A stretch of 64,000 nt of DNA, from contig NC_059473.1 in assembly GCF_018139145.2 (NCBI RefSeq), positions 66,198,707 to 66,262,706 on the forward strand, in the 5' to 3' direction. The notes under the pieces are model-generated. The model made no database searches, was not told the DNA's origin, and worked only from the letters and a program-made list of their open reading frames with translations. The DNA is from Gymnogyps californianus. Its lineage: Eukaryota > Chordata > Aves > Accipitriformes > Cathartidae. This document shows, in pieces, positions 1 to 13,209 of this stretch. Position numbers and translations under genes: made by a program. Positions within the stretch are counted from its first letter, which is position 1. Each line of letters begins with the position of its first letter.

Positions 1-849
1 GAGAAACCACCAAGGATGCATCAATGGAAACACTGACAGACAGGGGAAGGGGAGCACCCTGTGGCAATGCAGCCTGCTCCTTGCAGATGGGGCAGGCATG
101 CCTGAGCTGTTGTGGAGAGCGACACTTAAGGAGATATATTTAACTTTATATGAGGGCTCTATATGTATTGGACTCCTGGAAGAGCATTGTATTCTTCCTT
201 TGGAAAGGCCTCTGAGTCACTTTACCATTAACCATTTCCTTAGCCACGCTGAACTCTTGTTGATATTACTGGTGAAGCTCATGGCTAAAAATGACGCTCA
301 GCTCCTGATCTGGGACTTGGCAAGTAGTTCAGTTCCACCTCAGAGAAGTTAAAGGCCCAAGGCCTCGGTGATTTCACTCAGAGAACAGGGATGAACACTT
401 GTGATATTCTGGTTTCCACAGTATGGGAAAGGAGGGTGATTAACTTTGTCCTGTTGAAGCTGACCTTTCTGTGTTGGCATCTGCACCAACTTTCTTCACT
501 TGTGGGAAGCTAAGCAGACCTCTCCCTGCAACCTCAGTCGTTTTATAGTCTTCCAGATACCTGCAAGGTGTCCCCATGCTCTCCACCCTCGAAGGATACT
601 TGAGGCGAATAAAACTCCTGACTACGTGATGGGATAAAGATAGCAACTCCAGCACAGGGAGAGCTGAAACACACTGGAGTACAAGAGGAGAATAGAAATG
701 AACTCTACAAATTGGAGATACTTTTTAGAAAAGCAAAGCCAACTGCAATTTAACAAGTGAAAAATTCTACACAAGAAAGCAATTGCCCAAGTACAGAGTA
801 GGGGACATTGGTTAGCAGCTGCCCTGCCGAAAACACAGCGTCCTAGAGT
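1..849. other. Non-coding flank, no gene seen
   Basis: I find no recognisable gene or repeat here. An open frame of 84 codons at 98-352 (+) and one of 71 codons at 440-655 (-) have no motif, no splice signals worth noting and no family resemblance, so they are taken as chance. The stretch is ordinary AT-rich avian intergenic sequence. Confidence 0.5.
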
Positions 850-1235
850 TGATCACAGCCTGACCACAAGTTAAAAAATAATCATCATCCTTAGGAAAAA
901 AAAGGAACATCATCCCAGAATGTAAAAAAGGGACTATCGATTATACTATAGTAATACATAATTCCTTTGATTTACTCAGTACTGGTGAGAGCCAACTGCA
1001 GAACCAAGTCCAGTTTTGGTACTTCAGGAAAGCCACTGAGCAATGGGAGAAAGTCCACCAAAGAGCAACGTGAATTATCAATGGTCTAGAAAGCACAACC
1101 TACAAAGAAAGTTGGAAGGAACCAAAATTGTTTGTCTTAGATAATGAAAGAAGCAGAAAGGATATGACACAAGCATGTACTTCAAAAGACTAACTGCTAG
1201 GAGAAAGGCAATAATTTGCTCACGACATTCACTGC
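850..1235 (+). mobile_element. Old CR1 LINE remnant (reverse transcriptase 3' region)
   Basis: The stretch reads as a decayed copy of the CR1 segment just after the reverse transcriptase catalytic core. In order it shows 'atcatcccagaatg' (usual CR1 'ATTCTGGGATGCAT' region), 'ctcagtactggtgaga' (CTCAGCACTGGTGAGG), 'gtccagttttgg', 'gagcaatgggagaaagtcca' and 'aagagcaacgtgaattatca' followed by 'ggtctagaa'. The order and spacing match the CR1 consensus as I know it. Many indels and stops show that it is much older than the two long CR1 copies in this window. No open frame survives and the 3' end is not identifiable. Confidence 0.65.
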
Positions 1236-3799
1236 AGAGAAGGCAAGTAGTAAATTGTGTCAAGGAGACAAAAGATCAACATTAAACCATCAAATGAGGA
1301 TTATGAAGCTCTGAAATTGATATGGTAGTATTTCTCACTCATATCTGTACTATATGCTCTTATTTACAGGCACAGAAGGTCTCTGTTGAAATTTCTTCTG
1401 CAAGATTACTTCCCACCCATTCCACTGACGGGTGCACTGAAAGACTGATCATACAGCCAAAGGAAACGGTCATCTGTTTCTGAGGAGTTAGTGCTGCCCT
1501 TCACTATGTAACTAGGTGAAGCTACATCTCAGCAATGGAATTCTTAGAGTGAAATGCTCTCCTTGCTGTTCATTGCCACCATGCTGATTTTGTTAAATGG
1601 GCATCCACAGACTAGGCAGACACAGACACATATGACATGTCACTGCTGATGTTGCCACTGTTCTTAAAGGTGATTGCCACGAACAATTCAGTGAAGTAAT
1701 TTGCTTACTGTGTGAAGAAAATTAACACCTTTGAAGCCAAAGTCTGGAAAATGAGGGAAATGCCTTCACTGTTACATCTCTCTGTGGAAAGGGCAGCGAT
1801 TAATCTATGTGGGTAGAAGTGTATACTAGGTCAGAATAGACTGATGGTGGTAATTGATAGGTACAACAGCCACTTTGCTTTAGCATCCTCCCATTGTGAT
1901 GTGGTCTACTTTGTTTTTAAACCTCAGCTTAGCTGCAGCTGCTTTTTGTGATTAAACTGTGGCTTAAAAAATTCAGGAGCCCTCTGTTACAATGAAGTTT
2001 TCCTTAGTTGCCAGGGACCTGAAATAACACAAATGTGGTAGAAGCGGCATGGATGTTACAGGATGATACTCCCCAAGATCACCCAGGATGCAGAGGCAGT
2101 GCAGTGACTCATGGCCCTCACTCAAGTGACTCATGGCCCTGGGGATTACAGGGGGGCACAAACCCCCATCCCGGGCTCTGTGCTGAACACACAGCACCCG
2201 TCTGAGCTCGAAAGTGGAGACCTTTCCAAGAGTGACCAGCCTTGACCAAAGCCATTCCCCTCTGGAGAAAGACCTGAGCTGTGCCAACTGGTGTCTCAGG
2301 AGCCTGCACACACAAAACACACACTTCAGCAGCAGAAGTCAGTGAAGAAGGATACCCAGCTAGCCCAGCTTCTTCTGGAGCCTGACTTCTTATGCACCTT
2401 ATAAAGCAAGATCTCATCTTTTTGTGCGAAACCCAGCATAGTGACCCGTTCACCACAAATAATTCTGGAGGTACAGGTTCTAGAAACCTAGCTGGTCTGG
2501 GTAGGAAATAGCCCACAAATTTTGCTCATACTGATTTGCAGACTGTACGCTGATTTCAAAAGCCTTGCCCACGCACAAGCACTGAGGAAAAAGGGCAACC
2601 CGAGAAAGCGCTGTTGAAGCAGTGCGCTGGCCTCAGCAAAGCCAGCAGGGCCACACCACCGGCAGTGCTAGCAGCTGGGGCCCATTCGTGTTTCACGTTC
2701 TGCAGAGCTTGCAAGTGAGATGAAGACACGACTTAATGAGATAGCAGGGAACTGAATGTAAAGTGATAACAGTTAACACAAGTGATCCCAGAAAGACTAT
2801 GTTTTCCTTCTAGGGAAGAAAAAATATTCTTTGTGAGGAAAGGATCCTTAAATACCCTATTGTGTTTTGAGGACTCTCTGAAAGATGTAGATCTTAAGGA
2901 GGATATTAGGTGCAAAAGGGATAGCAGTCAGCTGGTAAAGAAATGTGGCTTCTTCATGAATGCATCCCAGCAGTATTACAAAGCAAGAAGAGTACGTTCT
3001 GTTCGGCCAGCAAGTCCATCCTTAGAGCAAGCTTTTGTTCTCTTCATATATTATGTGTAAGCCCTGTGCAAAGCTTGCACAAGACTATGCATTATGAATA
3101 ATAAAGGAAGCTTGAACCTTAACTATTTTTTATGACATACAATTTGCAGGTATACCACTGTGTTTTACTGGACATCAGAAAAGAGAAATCAGCATGAAAT
3201 CCCAGGTTTGAAACATGTTAGCTGACATATACAATATATCAAATAAGATTTAAATGTTAATTTCTAACTTTACAAAGGAGTAAAGTATGAAATGACACTG
3301 CTCTGCAGTACCATATGGTATGTAGTGTCCATCCATACTAGAAGAGAGAGGAAAAATTTTCAGTCTTGGAGGACAGAAGGACGCTTTTCATAGGACAAGT
3401 GCTACAGTTGTTCCTTTTAACAACAGGAGCAGGAAAGCTGAAGCTCTAAAAACACTCTAGGCAGGCTAGCACTGAGGAAAGTTGCAGAGGCAAGTTACCC
3501 TGCTCACAAGCTGAGACACTTGAGCATCAGATGAAAATCACTTTTGCGAAATATAATGACACACTTCAACATTTTACCTTTTCTGTTTTTAAGTAAGTAG
3601 ATTCTTTGACCTTTAATTCCCACCTATTGATGCAGCTGGAATGTGTCTAATTCCAGAGTGTGCCCTTCTGTTGGGGTGGAAAGTCTAAAAACCTGTGTAC
3701 GCGATTCTTTCACAATAACCAGCACTCCTGCACCTATTTTCCTAGATATTCGGAGGGCTTGGGAGATGCCTCTGAATTGCTGTACAGACTAATCTGAGA
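1236..3799. other. Non-coding stretch, no gene seen
   Basis: No gene is supported. A local duplication, agtgactcatggccct at 2103-2118 and again at 2125-2140 (22-bp period), is the only structured element I noticed. Open frames at 1973-2516 (-) and 2782-3060 (+) lack family features. 'aataataaag' near 3099-3108 is a poly(A)-signal-like string, but no transcript structure around it can be proposed. Confidence 0.5.
2103..2140. repeat. 16-bp direct repeat, 22-bp period
   Basis: The string agtgactcatggccct occurs exactly twice, at 2103-2118 and 2125-2140. This is a simple local duplication in non-coding DNA. Each copy includes TGACTCA, which matches an AP-1 binding consensus, so the duplication doubles such a site; whether it is used is unknown. 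Confidence 0.8.
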
Positions 3800-5762
3800 G
3801 TTGTTAACTCAGCAACTGAGAGGAAGCAACGCCTTTTGCTAGAAGGGGAAGCAGCTGGAAGTTGGAAGCAGGTGCAGGTAACCCGGGAGGAATACAGAGA
3901 CACTGTCAGAGCATGCAGAGACATGGTTAGGAAAGCCAAAGCCCAGCTGGAATTGAATCTGGTGAGAGATGTCAAAGACAACAAGAAAAGCTTCTTTAAG
4001 TACATAAGTGATAAAAGGAAGTAGAAGAAAAATGTGGGCCCATTGCTGAATGAGACAGGGGCCCTGGTGACAAAGGATATGGAAAAGGCTAATGTACTAA
4101 AGGCCTTCTTCACCTCATTTGTTGCTATTAAGACCGGTCTTTGGATATCTAAGGAGCCAAAGACCAGGGAGAAAGTCTGGAGCAAGGAAGAGGTACCCTT
4201 GGTAGTACAGGCTCAGGTCAGGGACTACTTAAGGAAACTGGACAAACATAAGTCCATAGGACCTGATAGGATGCACCCATGATTGCTGAGGGAGCTGGCT
4301 GATGTCATTGCAAGGCCACTCTTGATAATCTTGGTGACTGGGAGAAGTGCCCGAAGACTGGAGGAAAGTAAAGGACAATCTTATCTTCAAGAAGGGCAAG
4401 AAAGAGGACCCAGGGAACTACAGGCCGGTCAACCTCACCTTGATTCCTGGGAAGGTGATGGAGCAGCTAATCCTGGAAACCATTTCCAGGCACATTAAGG
4501 ACAAGAAAATCATCGGAGTAGTCAGCATGGATTTACCAACGGGAAGTCATGCTTGATCAACTTGATAAACTTCTATGATGAAATGACTGGCCTGGTAGAT
4601 GAGGGGAGAGCAGTTGATATTGTCTACCTGAACTTCAGTAAGGCTTTTGACACTGTCTCCCATAAGATCCTCATAGAGAAGCTGTTGATGTATGAGTTGG
4701 ATGAGCAGACAGTGAGGTGGATTGAAAACTGGCTAAACAGCCAGGCCCAGAGAGTGGTGATCAGAGACACAAAGTCTGGTTGGCAGCTAGTAACTAGCAG
4801 CGTACCCCAGGGGTCAATACTGGGTCCAATCCCATTCAACATCTTCATTAATGATCTCCATGATGGGACAGAGAGTACCCTCAGCAAGTTTGCTGATGAC
4901 ACCAAACTGGGAGGAGTGGCTGATATGCCAGAGGGTCGTGCTACCATCCAGAGGGACCTCAACAGGCTGGAGAAATGGGCTGACAGAAACCTCATGAAGT
5001 TCAACAAGGGGAAGTGCAAAGTTCTGCACCTGGGGACCAGGACATGCTACGTGTTGGCGGGCTGGAAAGCAGCTTGGCAAAAAAGGACCTGGGGGTCCTG
5101 GCGGACGACAAGCTGAACATAAGCCAGCAATGTGCCCTTGTGACAAAGGTGGCCAATGGTATCCTGGGCTGCACTAGGAGGACTGTTGCCAGCAGGTCGA
5201 GGGAGGTGATCCTTCCCCTCTATACGGCACTTGTGAGGCCACACCTGGACTGCTGGGTCCGGTTCTGGGCCCCCCAGTACAAGAGAGACATGGACATACT
5301 GGAGCCAGTCCAGTGAAGGGCCACAAAGATAATTAAGGGACTGGAGCATCTCTTCTACGAGGAAAGGCTGAGAGAGCTGGGACTGATCAGCCTGGAGAAG
5401 AGAAGTCTCAGGGGGGTCTTACCAATGTGTACACATATCTGAAGGGAGGGTGCAAAGAGGATGGAGCGAGGCTCTTCTCAGTGGTGCCCAGTGACAGGAC
5501 AAGAGGCAATGGGTACAAACTGAAAAACAGGAGATTTCATCTGAATATCAGGAAGTGCTTTTTTACTGTAAGGGTGACCAAGCACTGGCATAGGTTACCC
5601 AGAGAGGCTGTGGAATCTCCGTCATTGGAGATATTCAAAAGCTGTCTGGACATAGCCCTGGGCAACCGGCTCTAGGTGACCCTGTATGAGCAGGGGGTTG
5701 AACCAGATGAGTTTCAGTGGTCCCTTCCAACCTCAACCCTTCTGTGATTCTGTGATTCTGTA
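3800..5762 (+). mobile_element. CR1 LINE, 5'-truncated copy
   Basis: This is a CR1 (chicken repeat 1) non-LTR retrotransposon about 1.96 kb long. It starts inside ORF2, after the endonuclease, and runs to the CR1 3' terminus. The 3' end shows the diagnostic tail 'tggtcccttccaacc' followed by 'tctgtgattctgtgattctg' with the 8-bp ATTCTGTG repeats. CR1 copies are usually 5'-truncated, as here, and lack clear target-site duplications. The left boundary is approximate (3.74-3.83 kb) because the first bases are diverged. Confidence 0.93.
3836..5675 (+). pseudogene. CR1 ORF2 (reverse transcriptase), broken
   Basis: This is the decayed second frame of the CR1 copy at 3.80-5.76 kb. It would have encoded the reverse transcriptase that copies LINE RNA at the target site. 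Frame pieces lie at 3836-4024, 4034-4282, 4347-4556, 4553-5116, 5014-5316 and 5427-5675, separated by stops (TAG at 4022, TGA at 4280) and frameshifts. Reverse transcriptase motif A reads [13 protein letters not shown], with Asn (4631-4633) where LINE enzymes have the metal-binding Asp. Motif C reads FADD at 4889-4900. The segment VPQGSILGP lies between them. The C-terminal part keeps the CR1 pattern [22 protein letters not shown]. No functional protein is possible. The endonuclease domain is absent because of the 5' truncation. Confidence 0.9.
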
Positions 5763-8700
5763 GCTCATGCTACGTAGGAATGATCTTTGCTGCGATAATG
5801 TAGTGGGGAGCACATTTGAACCCTGAAGATATTAAAAAAAAACCCAAGTGATTCTACTCCTGCTCTCTGCATAAGTGCCTATGAATGTTTTTGAGGTGTT
5901 TCTTACAGACCAAAAGCCTTTTGTAGTACACAGGGGTGTGACAGAGTTGTACCTTGAGTTAGTTCTCACTAATATGCCTTTTTTAAAGTACTTCTGTAAA
6001 ATCAAAATAACTTATTGAATTACGTATTTCAAAATGAGATTGTGTACAGCTGAAGTTGGTAGTATAGTTACCCAGGAACCTGACCTTAATCTGTTTTCTA
6101 ATGCAGTGAATACAGTGTATTGCAGATCTATCTTTGATTATTCATGAAACACACTATTATGGGTGAGCTGGATGTTATTATTCAATGTAGAATACTTGCT
6201 TTAAGTATTGATTTCTTCTTCTTGTGTTTGCATTGAGTGCAAAACTCAAGCTGTTTCTGAAGAACAAAAGTCTTCAAGAAGTTGAAGGATTTGCTGCTGA
6301 CATCAGCGAAAGTGTCTTGCACCTTCCAGAGTATGTCCCATAGCAGGTCCTCATTTTCCTTTCTGTTAATCCCTCTAACAAAGGTGTTGAATCCTAAAAT
6401 ATGGATACAAAAATCCATTGCAGAACAGGTTTTGAACACCAACTCTTTCACACAAACCGTTAACAGACATGAGCGATGAAATAACAATTTTCACCCAGCA
6501 GCAGAAGTATCAGAGCTGCAACTGAACTTGGGACCTCTGAACAAGTGTCCACAGTTAAACCATCATCAAATGATTAGCCAAACATTCCCCCTTTCCTTCC
6601 ATATCAGGAGCGTTAACTCCTGATGGAATAATGATCGTAATTGTGGTAGCAGCTGTGACAATTACAGAAAATGGAGGCCACATCACATCATTACTAATTC
6701 CACTGCAGTGCCTGTACTCTCAGCCGAAGGTTTCCCTTCATTTCGGAAGCTGATCATCACCCAATAGCTAACGAATAATTACAGCCTTACTACTGTCCCT
6801 TACACAGTGAAATGACTTAAACTGAAATCCCTGTGATCATTGTTTCATTAAGGCTTTCGACCAAATGTCATCTGAAAGGGCTAGGCAAAAAGCCACGTTA
6901 CTAATGGTAGCATTTGGATGAAGCAATATTTCATCGTGTATACAGAGAAGTTCATTCAGATTGTCAGCTAACTGTGTTTTTAATAATGTCCTCAGAGCAC
7001 TTAGAGTGAAGTTGCTTTTTGAAAACTCCCTTTGCCATTCTACCAAATGAATTTTATATCTTGGAAAGATATAAAGATTTCTACTTATCTGGAAATAATG
7101 TGGCGGAGCCCAGCATACTTGAATTAATGTATGAGATTTCCACTTATTGACTCTGACCTCTGGAGCCCTTTTCAGTTCCCTTTGGTGCACCTGCCCAATC
7201 AGATTATTTTCAGTCACTGGGGTTTTGTCCAAACATCAGCCTGGCTGGATCTGGGCTGCCCCTGCAGGTATCTCCATGGGCTTCTGGGAAGGCTCAGGCC
7301 ACTTGTTTTTTCACAGCAGCACAGATTAATGCAAAACATGTGCCGCTGGTTCATATAGTCTGTTGTAAGAGCTTTTCAACTACACTGTCCATCTCTGAGA
7401 TTTCTGCTGAGAAATACATGTTCCTTCTCTTTCTTCCGTTCTCAGTGATCATCACATTTTTTGGAAACACAACTCTGGAAAAGAAACTCAGATCTCCATG
7501 TTATGTGCTGTGGCAGGACAACATGGCCTACATAAAATAGTATCATTGTTGGGGGAAAGAAATGTCTGCAGCCAGAATGCACCATTTTGAACCGCTATCG
7601 AATCAGATGTATTCTCAGCCAAAGAGCACTGCACCTGGAAACTCTGGAAAACCTTGAGGACTGTAGCTCTTTTAAAATTATTTAGACATTTACTACTAGT
7701 ACTTCACCTAAATCCCTCTGGTCTTGACTCTGCTTTTTCTCTTACCACTACACAGATGCCCATGAATACGTAAAATCTGATAATGGCAAAACACGCACTC
7801 TGTTCACACAACCGACCACGTAGAATTGCTTCTGTCACAGCTGGGAACTCACCTCTTGGGCAGGGCAAAAAAAACCCAATGAAATCTCAGCAGGTTGGAG
7901 CTCAAAAGCCCAGCTCATGCTAACATGACTCCACAGGTCCCTCTCATTGTCTATAAGATGCCTGTGAGTGGTGTCCATGCTACACTGAGAGTAGCCCAAA
8001 ATCCCAACTGTACTTGAGGTAGATGCTGCCAGGAATTTCTTTTTTTGTACCTAGAAAATAACTTCCAAGAGTCAGAAAAGGTGCTGCAGAATCTGAGGAG
8101 GCTCATGGTGGCTGCAGTCAACATTAGGGGTAGGAGGTGTTTCAGCTGATGCCAAGGGATGCGAACGTGGTGTGTCTGGGCAGGGAATATAGGCTTCAGG
8201 GTGGGAAAGACTGGCACCCTCACTTGAAGTATCATCTCAGTCGTGTACCATGTAGATATACCCGCTGCTGGCCTTGGAGCTGTCCCCAGGCTTTGGCCTT
8301 TTGGCAGGGTGGATCCCATTGGGAAAACAAAGTAGCCCACAGTGGTGGCAGTGGGGGTGGTCTTTATGGCAGCTGGTCCCAAATTTTTCCGCCATTGACC
8401 CACTGCTGGTTTTGAGCCATGCAAATGAATTTAGCTTTAAGCTAGTGGTCCCACACAGAACTCTCTGACTTTATCTATAGCAGAAATGTCTATGTTGCTG
8501 ATTGAAGTGGTCTCTGGCTGAGCAACAACCATTTCACAGACCTAAAGAGGGGAAGAGGCTGAAATATTTAAAGCTAAATGCACTGATATTTCTGTGAAGT
8601 GTAGTCTTACAGTTACTGACCAGTCAATGTAAAGAGGCTTAAAAATATCACTAAACCTAAACAGAAAAGCAAAGCAGGAAGTTTGCTGGGCAATTACATT

Positions 8701-8766
8701 GCATAGGAGAAGCCTGGGTTCTCTTATCAGAACATTGCCTTATATCTCCAATTTAAATCAGAAAAA
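5763..8766. other. Non-coding stretch, no gene seen
   Basis: No gene or recognisable repeat is supported. Two minus-strand open frames, 6837-7232 (131 codons) and 7951-8424 (157 codons), are the longest in the stretch. Neither shows a known domain, a signal peptide or a codon pattern suggesting selection, and I judge both accidental. Confidence 0.45.
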
Positions 8767-9305
8767 CACAGAATCACAAAATAACTTAGGTTGGAAGGGA
8801 CTCCTGGAGGCCATTTGGTCCTAATTCCCACTCAGAGCAAGGCTATCTTCAAAGTTAGAGCAGACTTCTCAGGGCTGCATCCATCTGAGTTTCAATACCT
8901 CCAACGATGCACACAGCCTCTCTGGCACCTGTCCGAGGGCCTGACCAATCTTGTTGTGAAACTTTTTTCTCCCTAAGTCCCATCATAATTTTTCTTGTTG
9001 CACCTTGTGTTTGTTCTCTCCTGTTCTTTCAGTGTGCACCTATAAGAAGAGTATGGATCTGTCTTTTCTGACACTACCCATAAGGTGGTTGAAGGTTGTA
9101 GTTAGTTCCCCCCAAAGCCATCTCTTCTCCTGGCTGAACAAACCCATCTCCCTCAGCCTTTCCTCCTACATCACATGCTCATGTTTTCCTGTCCCAAACC
9201 TTTCCTGGTGGTCCTTCTCTGGAGGTCAGTGTGTCTACACTGTAATCAGGGGGTTCAAAGCTGAACACAGTGCTCTGCATGCAGACTCACAAATGCCAGT
9301 CAGAT
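8767..9305 (-). mobile_element. Old CR1 LINE 3' fragment
   Basis: Read on the minus strand this ends with a CR1 3' terminus. The plus strand starts 'cacagaatcacaaaataac' and continues 'ttaggttggaagggactcct', the reverse complement of the normal CR1 tail. Further in it shows 'ctcttctcctggctgaacaa' followed by 'acccatctccctcagccttt' (9121-9162), the reverse complement of the CR1 ORF2 C-terminal coding region, and 'gctgaacacagtgctctgc' (9261-9279). The copy carries many indels, so it belongs to an older burst than the two long copies. The inner boundary is approximate. Confidence 0.8.
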
Positions 9306-12300
9306 GTAAATTAATTATTTCCATCAGCTTGCTCCTTCGGCTCTGGTTAATAATATCTTCATCTAAGTTTCAGGAGGAAATCTCACATGGGGGCAGGGCA
9401 GGCTCTTGTTTGGCTTCAGCTTCCCGCTTTCTGTGTTTCCCATGTTGTGTGTGTCCAGATATAGGCACCTAGCTGGGCTCTTGGCACCCTGCTTTCTCAA
9501 AGGGAGTGACCATTGCCCTGTCCCAAGCACATTGCCCCCATACTCAGTTTCCCCCATATCTGCTGGCTTTGGTCTCCATTCCCCAGTGAACATTGTTTAA
9601 AGCCCTCCTCGCTACATCAGCAAGGCTGTTGGCAAAGATGCTTTGTCAGGTGGATTCTGTCTCTACTCAGGAGCTCTCATCCATCAGAGACTGGGCACAG
9701 ACACCAAAACCCTCCTGCAACACCAAGCGCTCAGCTAGGTACTGACCCACAGTGTGTGTCTGCTCTCACCCAAGCTTTTCCCCTTGACTGTTGGGACCAA
9801 GGTGAGCAGTAGCCAAGCACCTCTCCTCTTCACCTTAGGCCTCACCAGAGCCAGTAGTCACCATGTCTGCTTCTCTTCACAAGAACTGGGAGCAGACCCA
9901 GGACCCAGTGTCTGGACAAAAAAAGATGGTGGGAGGATGAAGTCCTGCAAATCCATAGGATTGTTGGATGCAATATTCAGAATTTTTGTGTGTTTGCACA
10001 CAGGAGAAGGGTGAGGCAGATGTAGAAGTTCAGCTAGTCAAATGCTTGATGGAAAAACATGAACAATATCTTCTCATTAATCTACTTGTTACATTTTCAT
10101 AAGAAAAACAGAGTAGGTAAAGAAATAATTCAGCTTTGCATTTATTTCTCCATTATCCCAGGCATAAGAGGCATGTGACATCCTGATGGAAACTTGGATA
10201 AATCAGATGGTCATCTACTGTTTGCATATTGCAGCTTGTGCTCTGAAGCTGAGCATGTCCTAAAAGGTGAAAAGTCAGTCCTTAAACGTAACTGAAGGCT
10301 GTGATGCCCTATCTGGATTTTAGTGGTAGGCATGATTGGCACTCCTTCACATCTAGTCATCAGCTGATGTGGTTCTTGAGAAGGTGAGTCAAGATGACCT
10401 GGCAGTAAGATGCTGTGTCAATGCACATGACACTGATACAGACCAAGCTCCTCCTCAGGTCCGGCTGAGCTGGGAGGGCTTGCACTGGGGGCAAGTGGTT
10501 TGGGTGTTCACCTCCAAGGGCCCTGGAAGGACAACTTACTCTGTGAACTCATAATGCCACCAAGAGACCTGTAGGCCTTGGCCCTCAAGGGTACAAGCAA
10601 AGGGTGATGGTGGAGGCCTTGAGAGGCCTGAGAGGCATCATAGCAGAGGGCCCCAGGATGTAAATATAAATCAATCGTACAAGTACAGGTCATGGAAGGG
10701 ATACAACCTTGAGAGCTGAATAGAACAAATTTTAGGTCACAACAAAGGAAGAAAAGAACATCTATAAAATGTATGCATGAAAGCATCCCTCTGTGGTGTG
10801 AGCACAAAGGAAATAACAAGAAGGTACTAAAAAATGTGAACAAAGGCAAAACAGAAAGAGAGGAATGGCTTCGGTATTGTCATCCTTGTTAAGGACTCCG
10901 TCCCTGATCAATGCCACTACTTACCTGCAGCCGGTGTCCCTCACCTTCAGTAGAGTCAATGCTGCTTTTTAAATTGCCACTCACCATATTTTGTACTATA
11001 TGTTGGCAATTTGTATGTGAAGTTATATTTTTACTCTACACTTGGGTTAAATAAACTAGAATTTTAATTCTAATTTAATTCTAAAATACCCTTCAGATAA
11101 CAGCAAGCTTTACCAAGAGTAACACCCCATTTACCATATATCAAACACAACCATCTAAAAATAATCCTTCAATAATACTTCAAGCAGCTGTAGGGCCTCA
11201 GTCTGTAGGAGGGATTTGTCTCTGTGCAAAGAGGAAACTAATGCATTTGTCTCACATCAATACCTTCCTAATGGCCATGTCCACAGTCCACTGAAACCAA
11301 TAGCCTGAGGGTTACTGGGTGTGGTGGTCTCTGGATCGGGCCTCTAGCTACTGAAGTCTGAGTAATCTGTTGAAAGAAAGAACATCTGAGCCCCTGAAAG
11401 CTGCTTTAATAAAATCTTTTTCGAAATCAAACCATCAAATATACCACTTTCTAGTTTGCATTTGACATCTGCACTTCTCATCACCATGACAACATAGCGA
11501 TGTGACCCATCGTAGATTCTTATAAAAATTTATAGCAAAGTATTTTATGAGCTTGTTAATTCTGAACTAAACCTTCTTGAACAAAGAGAACAGCAAGGCT
11601 TCTGTTTGCTAAACTGAAGGGCAAATGCACAGGGTTTCCAGGGTTCACGGTAACCAGAAGTCTGCAACACGTTCAGAAAAAATGACAATCAGTTTGAACT
11701 ACTTTCCTGTTCAGGGAGAGAAGTGATGAGATGTTTTTACTTTCTCTTTCACTGTCTAAAATAATTGCTTTTCGCACTTAAGGGTTTTTTTCTTGTGTCA
11801 AAAATATAAAAAAGTGCTACATGACAACATGTTGGAAAATATCCATCAGTTTAAAACACAAACATGCAATTAAATGATTAATGGATTTTAAATATGATTC
11901 AACTAAAATTATGCAAGTTTTAAAGACTACGAGATAGATTATTCTTTTTTCCCCTGAAGCCCTATGTGTTATGCGGTATAATTTAAGAATAATATTCTGT
12001 TTACTTATCTGTTGATTTATATAATAAAGAGGTCCCATTCCAAACAAGGAGACTGACTTCACAGATGGGTTTAACTACCTACTTGTCCCCAAAATGTATA
12101 TGCTCTTAAAAACCTTCTTCACAGCAACCTTCAAAGTACCTCACATCCCTGGGTTTTGGTGCTCCCTCTAACAAGCTCCTTGGGTTCCTGCTTGTGGCAT
12201 CGAAGCCCCACAAAGCCCCCTTCTGAGGGAGGTCACTTTCCTCCTTGATCCTGCTCTGGGCCCTGCTGGGGTTGGTACAGAGTGCCCATCACCCTGTCAC

Positions 12301-12961
12301 ATCTGGTGAACAAAAGTGATGGCACAGCTAGGATCCTGTCCTATTTACTGCCTTAATCACTTATTAGAAGTCTCACATGAGACAGGAAGACCAGGGTCAC
12401 TCTCTTCGCTGTTTGCATGGTGTTAGACCCACATCTCCAATGTGCTCATGGATAACGCAGCTGTGAGATACTCTGGGGTAAGGTTCCTCAAGCCTTCTGG
12501 TTTGAACTGTACCATTTTGCATGGAATAAGGAATGATAAGTACGACTCATTAGCTATTCTAGATAGCTCCCTTACGTGCTGTATTTTATTGAACTGGGTC
12601 TTAGATATTTAATTATCCCTGTGAATTTAATAAGGAATTTAGTGGCCTAGAGAGAAACATGACTAAAAATTAGATATTGCAATGTCCTGTTGTCCAGGAA
12701 TACTTGTAGGTGCCCACCTCCACTGACCTGGGTTCTTACACAGAGCTGTTCCTAAAAGTATGATACTGCTGCTTTCCAAAAGGCTCATGAGAGCCACATG
12801 GATCTGGATGTTGGATCAGACATGAAAGCCTTGAGAACTTCAGGAGGGGTTCAATCTAAAACATTCCTTCAACATTCTTGAATCATCAGCCCCTGCGATG
12901 CCAAGTTATGGAAAACCTCAACTAGAGGGCAGGGAAAAGTCTCAAAATTTAGTCTGGCAAT
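9306..12961. other. Non-coding stretch, no gene seen
   Basis: No gene is supported. The stretch becomes strongly AT-rich from about 10.95 to 12.06 kb. Open frames at 9406-9812 (+), 10508-10849 (-) and 11817-12062 (-) have no recognisable content. 'cactgaaaccaatagcctg' near 11290 weakly resembles a short ancient interspersed motif described in the findings. Confidence 0.45.
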
Positions 12962-13088
12962 TCACAGAAACACAGAACAATTTAGGTTGGAGGTCATCTA
13001 GTCCAATCTCCTGCACAAAGCTTAGCTACTTGTCACGTAATTGCAACATCAGCACCAGGAAGAAGATGCTAAGGCATACGTATCCTAC
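12962..13088 (-). mobile_element. CR1 3' stub next to the LTR insertion
   Basis: The plus strand reads 'cacagaaacacagaacaat' then 'ttaggttggaggtcatctag' and 'tccaatctcctgcacaaag', the reverse complement of a CR1 3' end (AGGTTGGAAGGGACC / CATCTAGTCCAA). About 85 bp are clearly CR1; the rest to 13088 is too diverged to assign. The solo LTR begins directly afterwards, and no CR1 continuation is recognisable on its far side. Either the LTR landed at the edge of the CR1 fragment or the remainder has decayed. Confidence 0.7.
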
Positions 13089-13209
13089 TGTCGTGGTTTA
13101 ACCCCAGCTGGTAACTAAGCACCACACAGCCGCTCGCTCACTCCCCCACCCAGTGGGATGGGGGAGAGAATCGAAAAAAACCAAACCTCATGGGCTGAGA
13201 TAAAGACAG

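Noticed and set aside
6837..7232. Minus-strand open frame of 131 codons
   Set aside because: No family resemblance; consistent with chance in a 64-kb window.
7951..8424. Minus-strand open frame of 157 codons
   Set aside because: No recognisable motif, no supporting splice or promoter signals, and overlapping frames on the other strand of the same kind.
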